A DNA stretch of 64,000 nucleotides, taken from positions 1 through 64,000 of the forward strand of contig NZ_LQOT01000004.1 in NCBI RefSeq assembly GCF_002101585.1, given 5' to 3'. Under the pieces are notes generated by a model that had not been told where the DNA came from, ran no database searches, and worked only from the letters and a program-made list of their open reading frames with translations. Each line of letters starts with the position of its first letter. Positions within the stretch are counted from its first letter, which is position 1. Below, in pieces: positions 1-7,850 of this stretch. Origin of the DNA: Mycolicibacter engbaekii. GTDB lineage: Bacteria; Actinomycetota; Actinomycetes; Mycobacteriales; Mycobacteriaceae. Position numbers and translations under genes: made by a program.

Positions 1-375
1 GGACGGCGGGGGTGGTGGCGGGGGCGGTCCTCCGGGACCGCCCGGCCCGTTGCCCGGTCCGGCCGGACGGAAGCCGGGCCACTGCGATTCCTCGCCGGGG
101 CCCGCCGGGCCGAAGCCGGGACCCATGGGCGGCCCGTGATGCATCATGCAGGGCCCGTGATGGTGGTGTCGCGGCCCGTACCAGCCGCCACCGCTGAGGT
201 ACGCCCCCGTACCGAAGATGACGGCGGCGATGAAGACGGTTCCGGCGACGATCACCACCCAGGCCGCGATCTGGTAGAGCCGGTTCGGCGCTGCCTGCAC
301 AGGAGGCGACGCTGCCGGCGGAGGAGACGCTGCCGGCGCAGGCGGCGGTGGGGTGGAGACTGGCGGCTCGCTCAT
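1..375 (-). CDS. His/Pro/Gly-rich single-pass membrane protein, partial at the window edge
   Basis: The 3' end lies beyond base 1; 125 residues are visible from the ATG at 375. The N-terminus is a Pro/Ala-rich cytoplasmic-type stretch with the repeat ASPPPAASPP. One hydrophobic segment follows at about residues 35-58 (IAAWVVIVAGTVFIAAVIFG). After it comes a His-rich patch (PRHHHHGPCMMHHGPPMG) and then a Gly/Pro-rich tail. It shares its start (MSE-P), membrane segment and His-rich patch with the gene immediately upstream (455-781), so the two are tandem paralogues. The clustered His, Met and Cys could bind metal, which is inference only. I do not recognise a named family. Confidence 0.7.
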   Translation of the reverse strand, partial: MSEPPVSTPPPPAPAASPPPAASPPVQAAPNRLYQIAAWVVIVAGTVFIAAVIFGTGAYLSGGGWYGPRHHHHGPCMMHHGPPMGPGFGPAGPGEESQWPGFRPAGPGNGPGGPGGPPPPPPPPS

Positions 376-454
376 ACCGATCCATCATGCCCCAGAACGA
401 CGCCGACCGCCGCCCTTCGGAGGGGGCGGCGGCCGGGGTCGGTGCCGGTCGGGC

Positions 455-781
455 TCAGCGGCCCGGTGTGGGCGCCGTGGTGGTCACCGGCGGTGGCAGC
501 TCCTCCGGGCCCGGCCGATCCGGCCCCCACCACATCGGCCCCGGACGGTGCGGGCCCTTGTGGAACATCGCGTGCTGGGCGTGATGCCCGTGCCCGCCGG
601 GACAGTGGTGGCCGCGCGGTCCGCCGTGACTGACCCACACGCCGGCGAGAAAGATCGACGACACGATGAAGACGATGCCGGCGACGATCGCGACCCAGGC
701 GGCAAGCCGGTAGAGCCAGTAGGGCTTGAACTCGGCGGGCGCCGCCGGCGAGGTGGCTGTGTTCTCGGGTACTTCACTCAT
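455..781 (-). CDS. small His-rich single-pass membrane protein
   Basis: 108 residues. A short polar N-terminus leads into one membrane helix at about residues 24-46 (LAAWVAIVAGIVFIVSSIF). The outer segment is His/Gly-rich (GGPRGHHCPGGHGHHAQHAMFHKGP) and the tail Pro-rich. The ATG at 781 was chosen because it gives MSEVP, matching MSEPP of the paralogue; an in-frame ATG at 790 is possible and neither has a clear ribosome binding site. It lies 64 bases downstream of selD on the same strand, so it may be co-transcribed with it. The His cluster suggests metal binding, but the function is unknown. Confidence 0.75.
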   Translation of the reverse strand: MSEVPENTATSPAAPAEFKPYWLYRLAAWVAIVAGIVFIVSSIFLAGVWVSHGGPRGHHCPGGHGHHAQHAMFHKGPHRPGPMWWGPDRPGPEELPPPVTTTAPTPGR

Positions 782-845
782 GGAGGGCATCTTGCCGGTG
801 CGAACACCAGCCACCGCTAGGTCCTGGCTATGCACCAGCTATGGG

Positions 846-1826
846 CTAGCGCACCTCGACGCCACTGCCGGCCACGGTGTGCCCGATCACCGGGTGTCCG
901 GGAAGCTCGCCCACCACCAGCAGGCCTCCGGAGGTCTGGGCGTCGGCCAACAGCAGCAGATCGTCCTCGGTGACCCCGGATCCGGTGCATACGTGCGGGC
1001 GCACCCAGTCCAGATTGCGGCGGGTGCCGCCCGACACGAAGCCGGCGTCCAACGCCTCGCGCGCTGCCTCCAGCAGCGGCACCGCGGCACGGTCGATCAC
1101 CGCGCCGACCCCCGACGCGCGGCACATCTTGTAGAGATGGCCCAGCAGCCCGAAGCCGGTGACATCGGTGGCCGCCCGCACCCCATGGGACACCGCTGCT
1201 TCGGCGGCGTCGCGGTTGAGCGCGACCATGGTGGCGATCGCCTCGTCGAAGACCTCGCCGGTGCGTTTGTGCCTGTTGTTGAGCAGGCCCACACCCAGCG
1301 GCTTGGTCAGCGTCAACGCCAGTCCGGGCTCGGCGGCGTCGTTGCGCAGCAGCTTCGACGGGTCGGCCACTCCGGTGACGGCCATGCCGTACTTGGGTTC
1401 GGGATCGTCGATGGAATGCCCGCCGATCACCGGGCAGCCCGCCTGTTCGGCCACCGCCAGCCCGCCGCGCAGCACTTCGGTCATCAACTCCATCGGCAGC
1501 TTCTCCCGCGGCCAGCCGACCAGGTTGATCGCGACCACCGGGCGCCCGCCCATCGCGTAGATGTCCGACAGCGCGTTGGCGGCAGCAATCCGGCCCCAGT
1601 CGTACGCATCGTCGACGACGGGAGTGAAGAAGTCCGCGGTGGACAGCACGGCAAGGTCGTCGCGCACCAGCACCGCCGCGGCGTCGTCGCCGTCGTCGAG
1701 GCCCACCAGGACACCCCTGCCGGACTGTCCGGTCAGGCCGCGCACCGCGTCTTCCAGTTCGCCGGGGGGAATCTTGCACGCGCAGCCGCCGCCGTGGGCG
1801 AAGCCGGTCAGTCGCAGTTCGGTCAT
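846..1826 (-). CDS. selD: selenide, water dikinase (selenophosphate synthetase)
   Basis: 326 residues, the normal family length. SelD uses ATP and selenide to make selenophosphate, the selenium donor for selenocysteine synthesis by SelA. The N-terminal catalytic motif reads HGGGCACK at residues 11-18. Cys15 corresponds to the Cys/Sec nucleophile and Lys18 to the essential lysine. This copy is therefore the cysteine form, not itself a selenoprotein. The Gly-rich and Asp-rich nucleotide-binding segments (VGLDDGDDAAAV, AMGGRP, TDVTGFGLLGH) are present. The ATG overlaps the TGA of the upstream reductase as ATGA, which implies translational coupling. selA, selB and tRNA-Sec are divergent about 2 kb away. 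Confidence 0.97.
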   Translation of the reverse strand: MTELRLTGFAHGGGCACKIPPGELEDAVRGLTGQSGRGVLVGLDDGDDAAAVLVRDDLAVLSTADFFTPVVDDAYDWGRIAAANALSDIYAMGGRPVVAINLVGWPREKLPMELMTEVLRGGLAVAEQAGCPVIGGHSIDDPEPKYGMAVTGVADPSKLLRNDAAEPGLALTLTKPLGVGLLNNRHKRTGEVFDEAIATMVALNRDAAEAAVSHGVRAATDVTGFGLLGHLYKMCRASGVGAVIDRAAVPLLEAAREALDAGFVSGGTRRNLDWVRPHVCTGSGVTEDDLLLLADAQTSGGLLVVGELPGHPVIGHTVAGSGVEVR

Positions 1827-2962
1827 GCGTCAATGATGAGGTGGTCGCCGGCCGCCCGGGACACGCAGACCAGCATGTGGCCGTGGGCACGTTCGGTATC
1901 GGTCAAGGTCTGATCCCGGTGGTCCACCGTCCCGTCGACCACCCGGACCCGGCAGGTGCCGCAGAACCCCTGCTTGCAGGAGTAGGGGGTGGCGGGCTCG
2001 ACCGCCAGGATGGCGGCCAGCGCGCTCTGGTCTGCGCCGACGGCGACGGTGGTGCCGCTGCGGGCGAGCGTCACCGTGAACGCCTTGCCGTCGAGAACCG
2101 GTGGTGCAGAGAAGCGTTCGTAATGCAGCTCCACGTCGGTACGGTCCATCAGGCCGTGCCGGAGGACCTCGAGCATCGCCGGCGGCCCGCAGGCGTACAG
2201 CGCTGTGGCACCGGGTACGTCGCCGATCAGGTCGGCAGCGCTGGGCAGCCCGTGCGTGTCGTCGGTGCGCACCCTCACCTTGGCACCGAACTGCTGCACC
2301 TCAGCGATGAACGGGATGCTGTCCGCGCTGCGGCCGGTGTAGACCATGGACCAGTCCAGGCCCAGGCGCTCGGCGGCGCGCATCATCGGCAGGATGGGCG
2401 TGATCCCGATGCCCCCGGCGACGAACCGCAGATGCCGCGCCGGCGAACCAAAGCCGGGAACGGCCATGGGCATGCCGTTGCGGGGTCCCTTGACGGTGAC
2501 CGTGGCACCCGGCAGCAACGTGTCGTGCACTTCGATCGACCCGCCACCGCCGTCGGGGATGCGACGCACCGCGATGCGGTAGCTGCCGGAATCGGCGGGG
2601 TCCCCACACAGGGAGTACTCCCGCATCCGCCCCGAGGGCAACAGCAGGTCCAGGTGCGCACCGGGGGTCCAGCGGGTCAGCGGCTTGTCGTCGGCGGCGA
2701 CCAGCGTCAACGCCACCACGTCTTTATCGTGAGCGACGATCTCGCGTCCTATCACCCGCAGTTGGCGCGTCTGTTCCGGTTGGGCCAGCCTGCGGCGTCG
2801 CATCAACACGCTGAACGTCGGGATCGCGACCTTGGCCAGCAGGTTCGACAGCCACAAGAGCGGGTCATGACGCCATCGGCCGTACAGGTGCGGCGGAACC
2901 TCCACCGGCATCTCGTCCAGCGGCCGGAATCGCGAGCCCGCCCCGTCGTGCGCTGCGCTCAA
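1823..2962 (-). CDS. ferredoxin-type NAD(P)H oxidoreductase (FAD/NAD plus C-terminal [2Fe-2S])
   Basis: 379 residues from a TTG at 2962 that overlaps the preceding stop as TTGA; an ATG at 2911 would give 362 residues. Order of domains: a short membrane-proximal N-terminus (LLWLSNLLAKVAIPTFSVL), a ferredoxin-reductase FAD-binding domain (REYSLCGDP), an NAD(P)-binding domain (FVAGGIGITPILPMM, YACGPPAML), and a plant-type ferredoxin domain with ligands CKQGFCGTC and MLVC. This is the electron-transfer architecture that feeds di-iron oxygenases and desaturases; mycobacterial Rv3230c, the partner of desaturase DesA3, is comparable. It lies directly behind a di-iron-type protein and in front of selD, so it probably supplies electrons to its upstream neighbour. 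Confidence 0.88.
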   Translation of the reverse strand: MSAAHDGAGSRFRPLDEMPVEVPPHLYGRWRHDPLLWLSNLLAKVAIPTFSVLMRRRRLAQPEQTRQLRVIGREIVAHDKDVVALTLVAADDKPLTRWTPGAHLDLLLPSGRMREYSLCGDPADSGSYRIAVRRIPDGGGGSIEVHDTLLPGATVTVKGPRNGMPMAVPGFGSPARHLRFVAGGIGITPILPMMRAAERLGLDWSMVYTGRSADSIPFIAEVQQFGAKVRVRTDDTHGLPSAADLIGDVPGATALYACGPPAMLEVLRHGLMDRTDVELHYERFSAPPVLDGKAFTVTLARSGTTVAVGADQSALAAILAVEPATPYSCKQGFCGTCRVRVVDGTVDHRDQTLTDTERAHGHMLVCVSRAAGDHLIIDA

Positions 2963-3855
2963 CGCCGAGCCCTGCGTGCCGCCGGCGAGGTGGCCAGGTA
3001 GGCGACGGCCTGCGCCGTGGAGCCGATCGACGCCGGGTGAAACGACGGCTTGAAGTAGACGGCGGTGTATTTGAGCACCTGCCGCAGCTGGGGCAGGATG
3101 TTGCGCCGCGACCCACGCAGGTACTCGCGCCAGAGCCCGAAATAGGAGTGGCTGATGCTGGGGTCGGAGCGGCACATGAATCCGATCGCCCGGTGAATCA
3201 TCAACCCCAGATAGACCAATGCGGTGACCATGGCTCGACACCGGTTGAGGTAGCCGGGGTGAAAGTAGTTCGCCACGTCGTGGGCAACGCAGCGGTGCTC
3301 GATCTCCTCGGCGCCGTGCCAGCGGCAGATGTCGGCCATGGTCGGGTCGACGTCGTAGTCGTCCCACGAGCAGTTCAGGACGAACTCACCCAGGATGGCG
3401 GTGTAATGCTCGATCGCCGCGATCAGCCACAACCGTTGCACCATGTCGTTGTATCGGGTGCGAGCGAAGCGCTGGCTGCGCGGCGCGAGCAGCCGCCGGA
3501 ACAGGTACTCGAACTGGCGCAGCGCGGGCCCGGTGTCCACGCCCCGCGCTTCCAGGAACTCCGTCACCGCTTTGTCGTGCGCCTCGGCGTGTATCGCCTC
3601 CTGGCCGATGAAGCCACGCATTGCGCGGGCCAGTTCTTCGTCTTTGACGTAGGGCAGCGCCTCGTTGAACACCTTGCAGAACCACCGCTCGCCCTCGGGA
3701 AGCAGCACGTGCAGGATGCACACGATGTCGGAGGCCACCGGCTCGCCCTTGATCCAGTGCAGCGGGGTCGCCGACCAGTCGAACTCGACGTCGCGGGCGC
3801 GGATCTCCACCCCGGCCGGCTCATAGATCTGGCCGCCGATGGTTTGGCTGGTCAT
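2959..3855 (-). CDS. metal-dependent hydrolase family protein (PF10118-like, di-iron fold)
   Basis: 298 residues. The ATG at 3855 is preferred over the GTG at 3861 because AAGGAGG (3864-3870) then sits 8 bases upstream. The sequence carries repeated acidic/His helices typical of a ferritin-like metal site: GQEAIHAEAHDK, AAIEHYTAILGE and HGAEEIEHRCVAHDV. A hydrophobic stretch (MVTALVYLGLMIHRAIGFM) suggests membrane association. The family is annotated as 'predicted metal-dependent hydrolase' but the chemistry is not established. Coupling by overlap to a ferredoxin reductase suggests a redox, possibly oxygenase-type, reaction (inference). First gene of the hydrolase-reductase-selD unit, divergent from tRNA-Sec. 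Confidence 0.85.
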   Translation of the reverse strand: MTSQTIGGQIYEPAGVEIRARDVEFDWSATPLHWIKGEPVASDIVCILHVLLPEGERWFCKVFNEALPYVKDEELARAMRGFIGQEAIHAEAHDKAVTEFLEARGVDTGPALRQFEYLFRRLLAPRSQRFARTRYNDMVQRLWLIAAIEHYTAILGEFVLNCSWDDYDVDPTMADICRWHGAEEIEHRCVAHDVANYFHPGYLNRCRAMVTALVYLGLMIHRAIGFMCRSDPSISHSYFGLWREYLRGSRRNILPQLRQVLKYTAVYFKPSFHPASIGSTAQAVAYLATSPAARRARR

Positions 3856-3974
3856 GGTCACGGCCTCCTTCAGGCGTCATGCTACCCACAGCGGTGTGCG
3901 CCCGATCCGTCGTCGACCGCTGGTTCTCGGACCGAAACAGGCCGCCGACCACGGCACTGACTAGGTTGATCAAC

Positions 3975-4069
3975 GGAGGCGTCTGAGTCCTGGTGGGCTC
4001 CCCGGTCTTCAAAACCGGTGAGGCCGAGCAGCTCGGCCTGGCGGGTTCGATTCCCGTCCGCCTCCGCCA
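3975..4069 (+). tRNA. selC: tRNA-Sec (anticodon UCA)
   Basis: Acceptor GGAGGCG (3975-3981) pairs with CGCCTCC, followed by discriminator G and an encoded CCA at 4067-4069. The anticodon arm is CCGGT-CTTCAAA-ACCGG with anticodon TCA at 4009-4011, which reads UGA. The extra arm is very long, with AGGCCGAG pairing perfectly with CTCGGCCT. The T-arm is GGCGGG-TTCGATT-CCCGTC. Total length is 95 bases with CCA. UCA anticodon, giant variable arm and position just upstream of selA together identify it securely as the selenocysteine tRNA. Confidence 0.97.
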
Positions 4070-4090
4070 GCTGCACATCCAGGAGGAGCT

Positions 4091-5398
4091 GTGACCGAAG
4101 CCGATCCGCGCCGCGCCATTCCGCGCACCGATGCGCTGCTGATGCTGCCACCGGTTCGAGCGGCCCGCGCACGGCTCGGCGAGCATGTCGTGCGGGGTGT
4201 GGTTCGTGACGCACAGGATCAGGCCAGACGCGGCGAGTTGACCCCAGAGGATGTCGAAAAGGCTGTCCTGGAGAGCCTTTCACGCTGTCGAGCGACGGCG
4301 CTGCGACCGGTGCTCAATGCCACCGGAGTGGTGGTGCACACCAACCTGGGCCGAGCGCCGCTGTCGGCAGCAGCGACCGAGGCGCTGCTGGCAGCCAGCG
4401 GCTACGTCGACGTCGAGCTGGATCTGGCCACCGGCGCGCGCTCGGCACGGGGGGTGGCGGCCCGCGCCGCCCTGGTGGCGGCGTGCCCGGCAGCCGAGGA
4501 CTCCCTGGTGGTCAACAATGGCGCCGCGGCACTGGTGCTGGCCACCACCGCGCTGGCCGCCGGCCGCGAGGTGGTCGTCAGCCGGGGTGAGCTCATCGAG
4601 ATCGGGGCGGGCTTTCGCCTGCCGGACCTGATCGCCTCGACCGGGGCCCGGTTGCGGGAGGTCGGCACGACCAACCGCACCCATCTGCGCGATTATGCCG
4701 AGGCGCTCGGCCCGCAGACCGGGTGCATTCTGAAGGTGCACCCCAGCAATTTCGCCGTACACGGTTTCACGGCGGCGGTGGATGTTTCGGCATTACGGGC
4801 GTTGGCAACCGAACACGGTGTGGCCTTGGTGGCCGATCTCGGCAGCGGGCTGCTGGCGCCGGATCCGCTGCTGCCCGGCGAACCGGATGCGGCCACCACA
4901 CTGAGCGCCGGCGCCGACATCGTGACCGCCAGCGGCGACAAGCTGCTCGGCGGTCCGCAGGCCGGAGTCGTCCTGGGACGTTCCGATGTCATCGCCCGGT
5001 TGGCGCGGCACCCGCTGGCCCGCGCAGTACGCGCCGACAAGCTCACGCTCGCCGCCCTGGAAGCCACCGTGTCCGGCGCCGATGCACCCGTGACCAGGGC
5101 TCTGCACGCCGACCCCGCCCGGTTGCGCTCCCGGGCCGAGCAACTGGCCGCCGCGGTGGGTGGCACCGTGGTGGCGCACGACGGCCGGGTCGGCGGCGGC
5201 GGCGCGCCGGGCGTCCCGCTGCCGGGCTGGGCGGTCCGGCTGCCTGAGGCGGCGGCCGGTCCGCTGCGCGGCGGTGATCCCGCGGTGCTGCCCCGGGTGC
5301 ATGACGGCGCCTGCCTGGTGGACCTGCGCTGTGTGCCCGAAACCGACGACCCTGCCCTGCTGGATGCGGTGCGGGCCGCACTCGCCCGGATCTCCTGA
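4091..5398 (+). CDS. selA: L-seryl-tRNA(Sec) selenium transferase
   Basis: 435 residues. A PLP enzyme that converts seryl-tRNA(Sec) to selenocysteinyl-tRNA(Sec) using selenophosphate from SelD. The start is GTG at 4091, with AGGAGG at 4081-4086, only 22 bases after the tRNA-Sec CCA. Family signatures: NATGVVVHTNLGRAPLS, NNGAAALVL, VGTTNRTHLRDY, and the PLP lysine in SGDKLLGGPQAG (Lys284). The selA stop is 2 bases before the selB ATG, so tRNA-Sec, selA and selB probably form one transcription unit. Confidence 0.97.
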   Translation: MTEADPRRAIPRTDALLMLPPVRAARARLGEHVVRGVVRDAQDQARRGELTPEDVEKAVLESLSRCRATALRPVLNATGVVVHTNLGRAPLSAAATEALLAASGYVDVELDLATGARSARGVAARAALVAACPAAEDSLVVNNGAAALVLATTALAAGREVVVSRGELIEIGAGFRLPDLIASTGARLREVGTTNRTHLRDYAEALGPQTGCILKVHPSNFAVHGFTAAVDVSALRALATEHGVALVADLGSGLLAPDPLLPGEPDAATTLSAGADIVTASGDKLLGGPQAGVVLGRSDVIARLARHPLARAVRADKLTLAALEATVSGADAPVTRALHADPARLRSRAEQLAAAVGGTVVAHDGRVGGGGAPGVPLPGWAVRLPEAAAGPLRGGDPAVLPRVHDGACLVDLRCVPETDDPALLDAVRAALARIS

Positions 5399-5400
5399 GC

Positions 5401-7215
5401 ATGTTCGTCGTCGCCACCGCCGGCCACGTCGACCACGGGAAGTCGACCCTGGTGCGCGCGCTCACCGGGATGGAACCCGACCGGTGGGCCGAGGAGCGTC
5501 GGCGCGGCCTCACCATCGATCTGGGTTTCGCCTGGACCGCCCTGCCGTCGGGCCGGCGGGTGGCCTTCGTCGACGTCCCGGGCCACGAACGGTTCTTGCC
5601 CAATACGCTGGCCGGTCTGGGGCCTGCGACAGTGGTCTGTTTCGTGGTCGCGGCCGACGAGGGCTGGTGTGCGCAGTCGTCCGATCATCGCGACGCCGTT
5701 GCCGCCCTGGGGATATCACATGCGGTGGTGGTGCTCACCCGCGCGGACCGGGCCACCGCTGAGCGCATCGCCGAAGTGACGGCGCAGGTCCGCACCGAAC
5801 TGGAGCACACCGGTATACACGGTGCCCCGATCGTCGCGGTGTCTGCCGCCCAAGGGGCGGGTCTGGACAACCTGCGGGCGGTTCTGGACAACCTGCTGGC
5901 CGGTATCCCCGCGCCGTCAGAAGGCGAGCGGGTTCGGCTCTGGGTCGACCGGTCGTTCAGCATCACCGGGGCCGGAACGGTGGTGACCGGCACGTTGACC
6001 GCGGGGACCCTGGCCGCCGGCGAGCACCTGCTGCTGCTGTGTCGCGGGCAGCCTCGCCCGGTGACCATCCGGGGATTGCAGAGCTGCGGCGAGCCGCATC
6101 CGGCCCTGGGGCCGACCGCGCGGGTGGCCGTCAACCTGCGCGGCGTGGCCTCCGGGGAGGTACGTCGCGGAGACGTTCTGGTGCGGCCCGACGAGTGGCT
6201 GACCACCGCGGTGGCCGACGTTCGCCACGCCGCCGGCCGCCCGCTCGCCGAGGCACCCGAGCAACTGGTGGTGCACGTGGGCACGGCGGCGACCCCGGCC
6301 CGACTGCGGCGCCTCGATGCCGATCACGCTCGCATCACCTTGACCTGTGCCCTTCCGCTGACGTTTTCGGATCGGCTCTTGGTGCGCGATCCGGGAGCCG
6401 GCCGGGTGCTGGGCGGGGTGTGGGTGCTCGACCCAGATCCTCCTGCGCTGCGGCGGCGCGGCGCCGCGGCCCGCCGCGCCGAAGAGCTGGCCGGCGCCGA
6501 TCCCGCCGATCGCAGCCGTTGGGTGCTCGCCGAGGTGGCCCGGCGCGGCGCGGTGTCCGAGCAGCGGCTGCGGTTGCTGGGCTACCAGCTCACCTCCCCG
6601 CCCTCGCAGGTGACGGTGATCCGCGGCTGGTGGGTCCACCTCCCGACGTATCGATCGTGGCGGGACCGCCTGCAGTGCGCGGTGCACGAGCTGCGGGAGC
6701 GAGATCCGTTGTCGGCCGGGCTCTCCCGGGGCGCGGCCGTGGATCTGCTCGCACTACCGGGACCAGAACTGCTCGATGAACTGGTGGGCCATGCCGGACT
6801 GACACAGCGCGACGGACTGATCGCACTGCCGGACGACAGCTGCGACCTCGGCCCGGCCGAAGCGGCGATCGCCGACCTGGAATCCCGGCTGGCCGCGTCC
6901 CCGTTTCATGCCCCGGAAGCCGACGATCTGGCCGCCCTGGGACTGGGGGTGCGCGAGCTGGCGGCAGCCGCACGAGTGGGGCGACTGTTGCGCCTCAACG
7001 ACAACCTGGTGCTGTTACCGAATGCACCCGCCTTGGCCATGCGTGAATTGGCCTCACTGCGGCAGCCTTTCACCGCGACGCAGGCAAAACAGGCGCTGAA
7101 CACCACACGGCGGGTAGCGATCCCCCTGCTGGAATACCTCGATTCCCGGGGCTGGACCCGTCGGCTCGACGCCGTCCATCGAGAGGTGGTGCACCGAACC
7201 GTCGCGCGCGGTTAG
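5401..7215 (+). CDS. selB: selenocysteine-specific elongation factor
   Basis: 604 residues. A GTPase that delivers Sec-tRNA(Sec) to UGA codons followed by a SECIS hairpin. G1 is GHVDHGKST (residues 8-16) and G3 is DVPGHERF. G4 is TRAD, the SelB/EF-Tu-like variant of NKxD. EF-Tu-like beta-barrel domains follow (SFSITGAGTVVTGTL), then a C-terminal winged-helix tail of about 230 residues that in SelB binds the SECIS RNA. Its TAG stop overlaps the stop of the convergent gene at 7212 by four bases (TTAG at 7212-7215). Confidence 0.97.
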   Translation: MFVVATAGHVDHGKSTLVRALTGMEPDRWAEERRRGLTIDLGFAWTALPSGRRVAFVDVPGHERFLPNTLAGLGPATVVCFVVAADEGWCAQSSDHRDAVAALGISHAVVVLTRADRATAERIAEVTAQVRTELEHTGIHGAPIVAVSAAQGAGLDNLRAVLDNLLAGIPAPSEGERVRLWVDRSFSITGAGTVVTGTLTAGTLAAGEHLLLLCRGQPRPVTIRGLQSCGEPHPALGPTARVAVNLRGVASGEVRRGDVLVRPDEWLTTAVADVRHAAGRPLAEAPEQLVVHVGTAATPARLRRLDADHARITLTCALPLTFSDRLLVRDPGAGRVLGGVWVLDPDPPALRRRGAAARRAEELAGADPADRSRWVLAEVARRGAVSEQRLRLLGYQLTSPPSQVTVIRGWWVHLPTYRSWRDRLQCAVHELRERDPLSAGLSRGAAVDLLALPGPELLDELVGHAGLTQRDGLIALPDDSCDLGPAEAAIADLESRLAASPFHAPEADDLAALGLGVRELAAAARVGRLLRLNDNLVLLPNAPALAMRELASLRQPFTATQAKQALNTTRRVAIPLLEYLDSRGWTRRLDAVHREVVHRTVARG

Positions 7216-7736
7216 AAGTTGTCGCTGAAATCCGCCGCGGAGTCCAACTGTGCGATTGTCCTGCGGACGCCGTCGCGCACCGCCTTCGCGGTCTGTACCG
7301 CAACGGAATCCATGGCTCCATCGACCGTCTGCCATGCCTCGACGACAACCGTTCCCGAGGTCCCGCCGCCGGACGGGCTGAGCACGACTGTCGACTCCAT
7401 GACACATCGCGGCCCCGATTCCGCAGGAGTCCTAAATATAAGAACAAACGCCGCACTGTCTTCGACGGGCTCGGCGGCTGCCAGGTAGAGCTGTTGGTCA
7501 CCGGGGTCCTGCCGGTAGGGGGTGATATCGGCGATCAGCCGCTCGGCGACCGATTCCAGTGCGGCACAGGTGCGGAAGGTCAGCGGATTGTTGAGCAGCC
7601 GCTCACCCTGGTGCTTACCGCGCGGCAGGCTGATTCGCCCCCGACCCCTTCGCGCACGGGTACGTCTGCTGACGAAAACGATCGTAATAGCGCCGCAGCC
7701 CAACACAAGTCCGGCCACGAGCGCGAAAACTTTCAT
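7212..7736 (-). CDS. membrane-anchored protein of unknown function
   Basis: 174 residues from the ATG at 7736. One N-terminal hydrophobic segment (about residues 3-22, FALVAGLVLGCGAITIVFVS) is followed by an Arg-rich stop-transfer (RRTRARRGRGR). The C-terminal domain of about 130 residues is exported or cytoplasmic depending on topology. A Cys within the hydrophobic segment (LGCG) is not a convincing lipobox. The soluble part alternates beta-rich segments (AFVLIFRTP, RCVMESTVVLSP, TVVVEAWQ). I do not recognise a family. It is convergent with selB. Confidence 0.65.
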   Translation of the reverse strand: MKVFALVAGLVLGCGAITIVFVSRRTRARRGRGRISLPRGKHQGERLLNNPLTFRTCAALESVAERLIADITPYRQDPGDQQLYLAAAEPVEDSAAFVLIFRTPAESGPRCVMESTVVLSPSGGGTSGTVVVEAWQTVDGAMDSVAVQTAKAVRDGVRRTIAQLDSAADFSDNF

Positions 7737-7773
7737 ACCGTCGCACCGTACTAGCACACCGCACGATGCAGTA

Positions 7774-7789
7774 TCGACCGTTCGGTCGA
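7774..7789. promoter_or_regulatory. 16-base perfect palindrome upstream of the 7212-7736 gene
   Basis: TCGACCG and CGGTCGA flank a TT centre. The site lies 38 bases upstream of the ATG at 7736 on the minus strand. The form is typical of TetR-family operators, but no cognate regulator is indicated. Confidence 0.35.
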
Positions 7790-7850
7790 CAGCGAAGCCG
7801 CCGGCCCGCCGGACTCGCGTCCGACCCCGCGGCCTGTGAGCCCAGGACGC

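Noticed and set aside
1..125. PE_PGRS-type repeat from the Gly/Pro-rich sequence
   Set aside because: The reading frame is Pro/Gly-rich after a single helix, without a PE domain or GGA/GGN repeat arrays.
452..457. TGA at the end of the small His-rich membrane gene as a selenocysteine codon
   Set aside because: The frame stays open beyond it for some distance, but the continuation is low-complexity and runs into another frame of the neighbouring gene, and no SECIS-like hairpin follows directly.
726..1913. Long open frame opposite selD (about 395 residues)
   Set aside because: Antisense shadow in GC-rich DNA: no family motif, His/Gln/Arg-rich low-quality composition, and it covers a clearly real selD.
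2963..3367. Longer N-terminus for the ferredoxin reductase
   Set aside because: This part is only the alternative frame of the metal-dependent hydrolase gene. The TTGA overlap at 2959-2962 gives a natural start and the normal family length.
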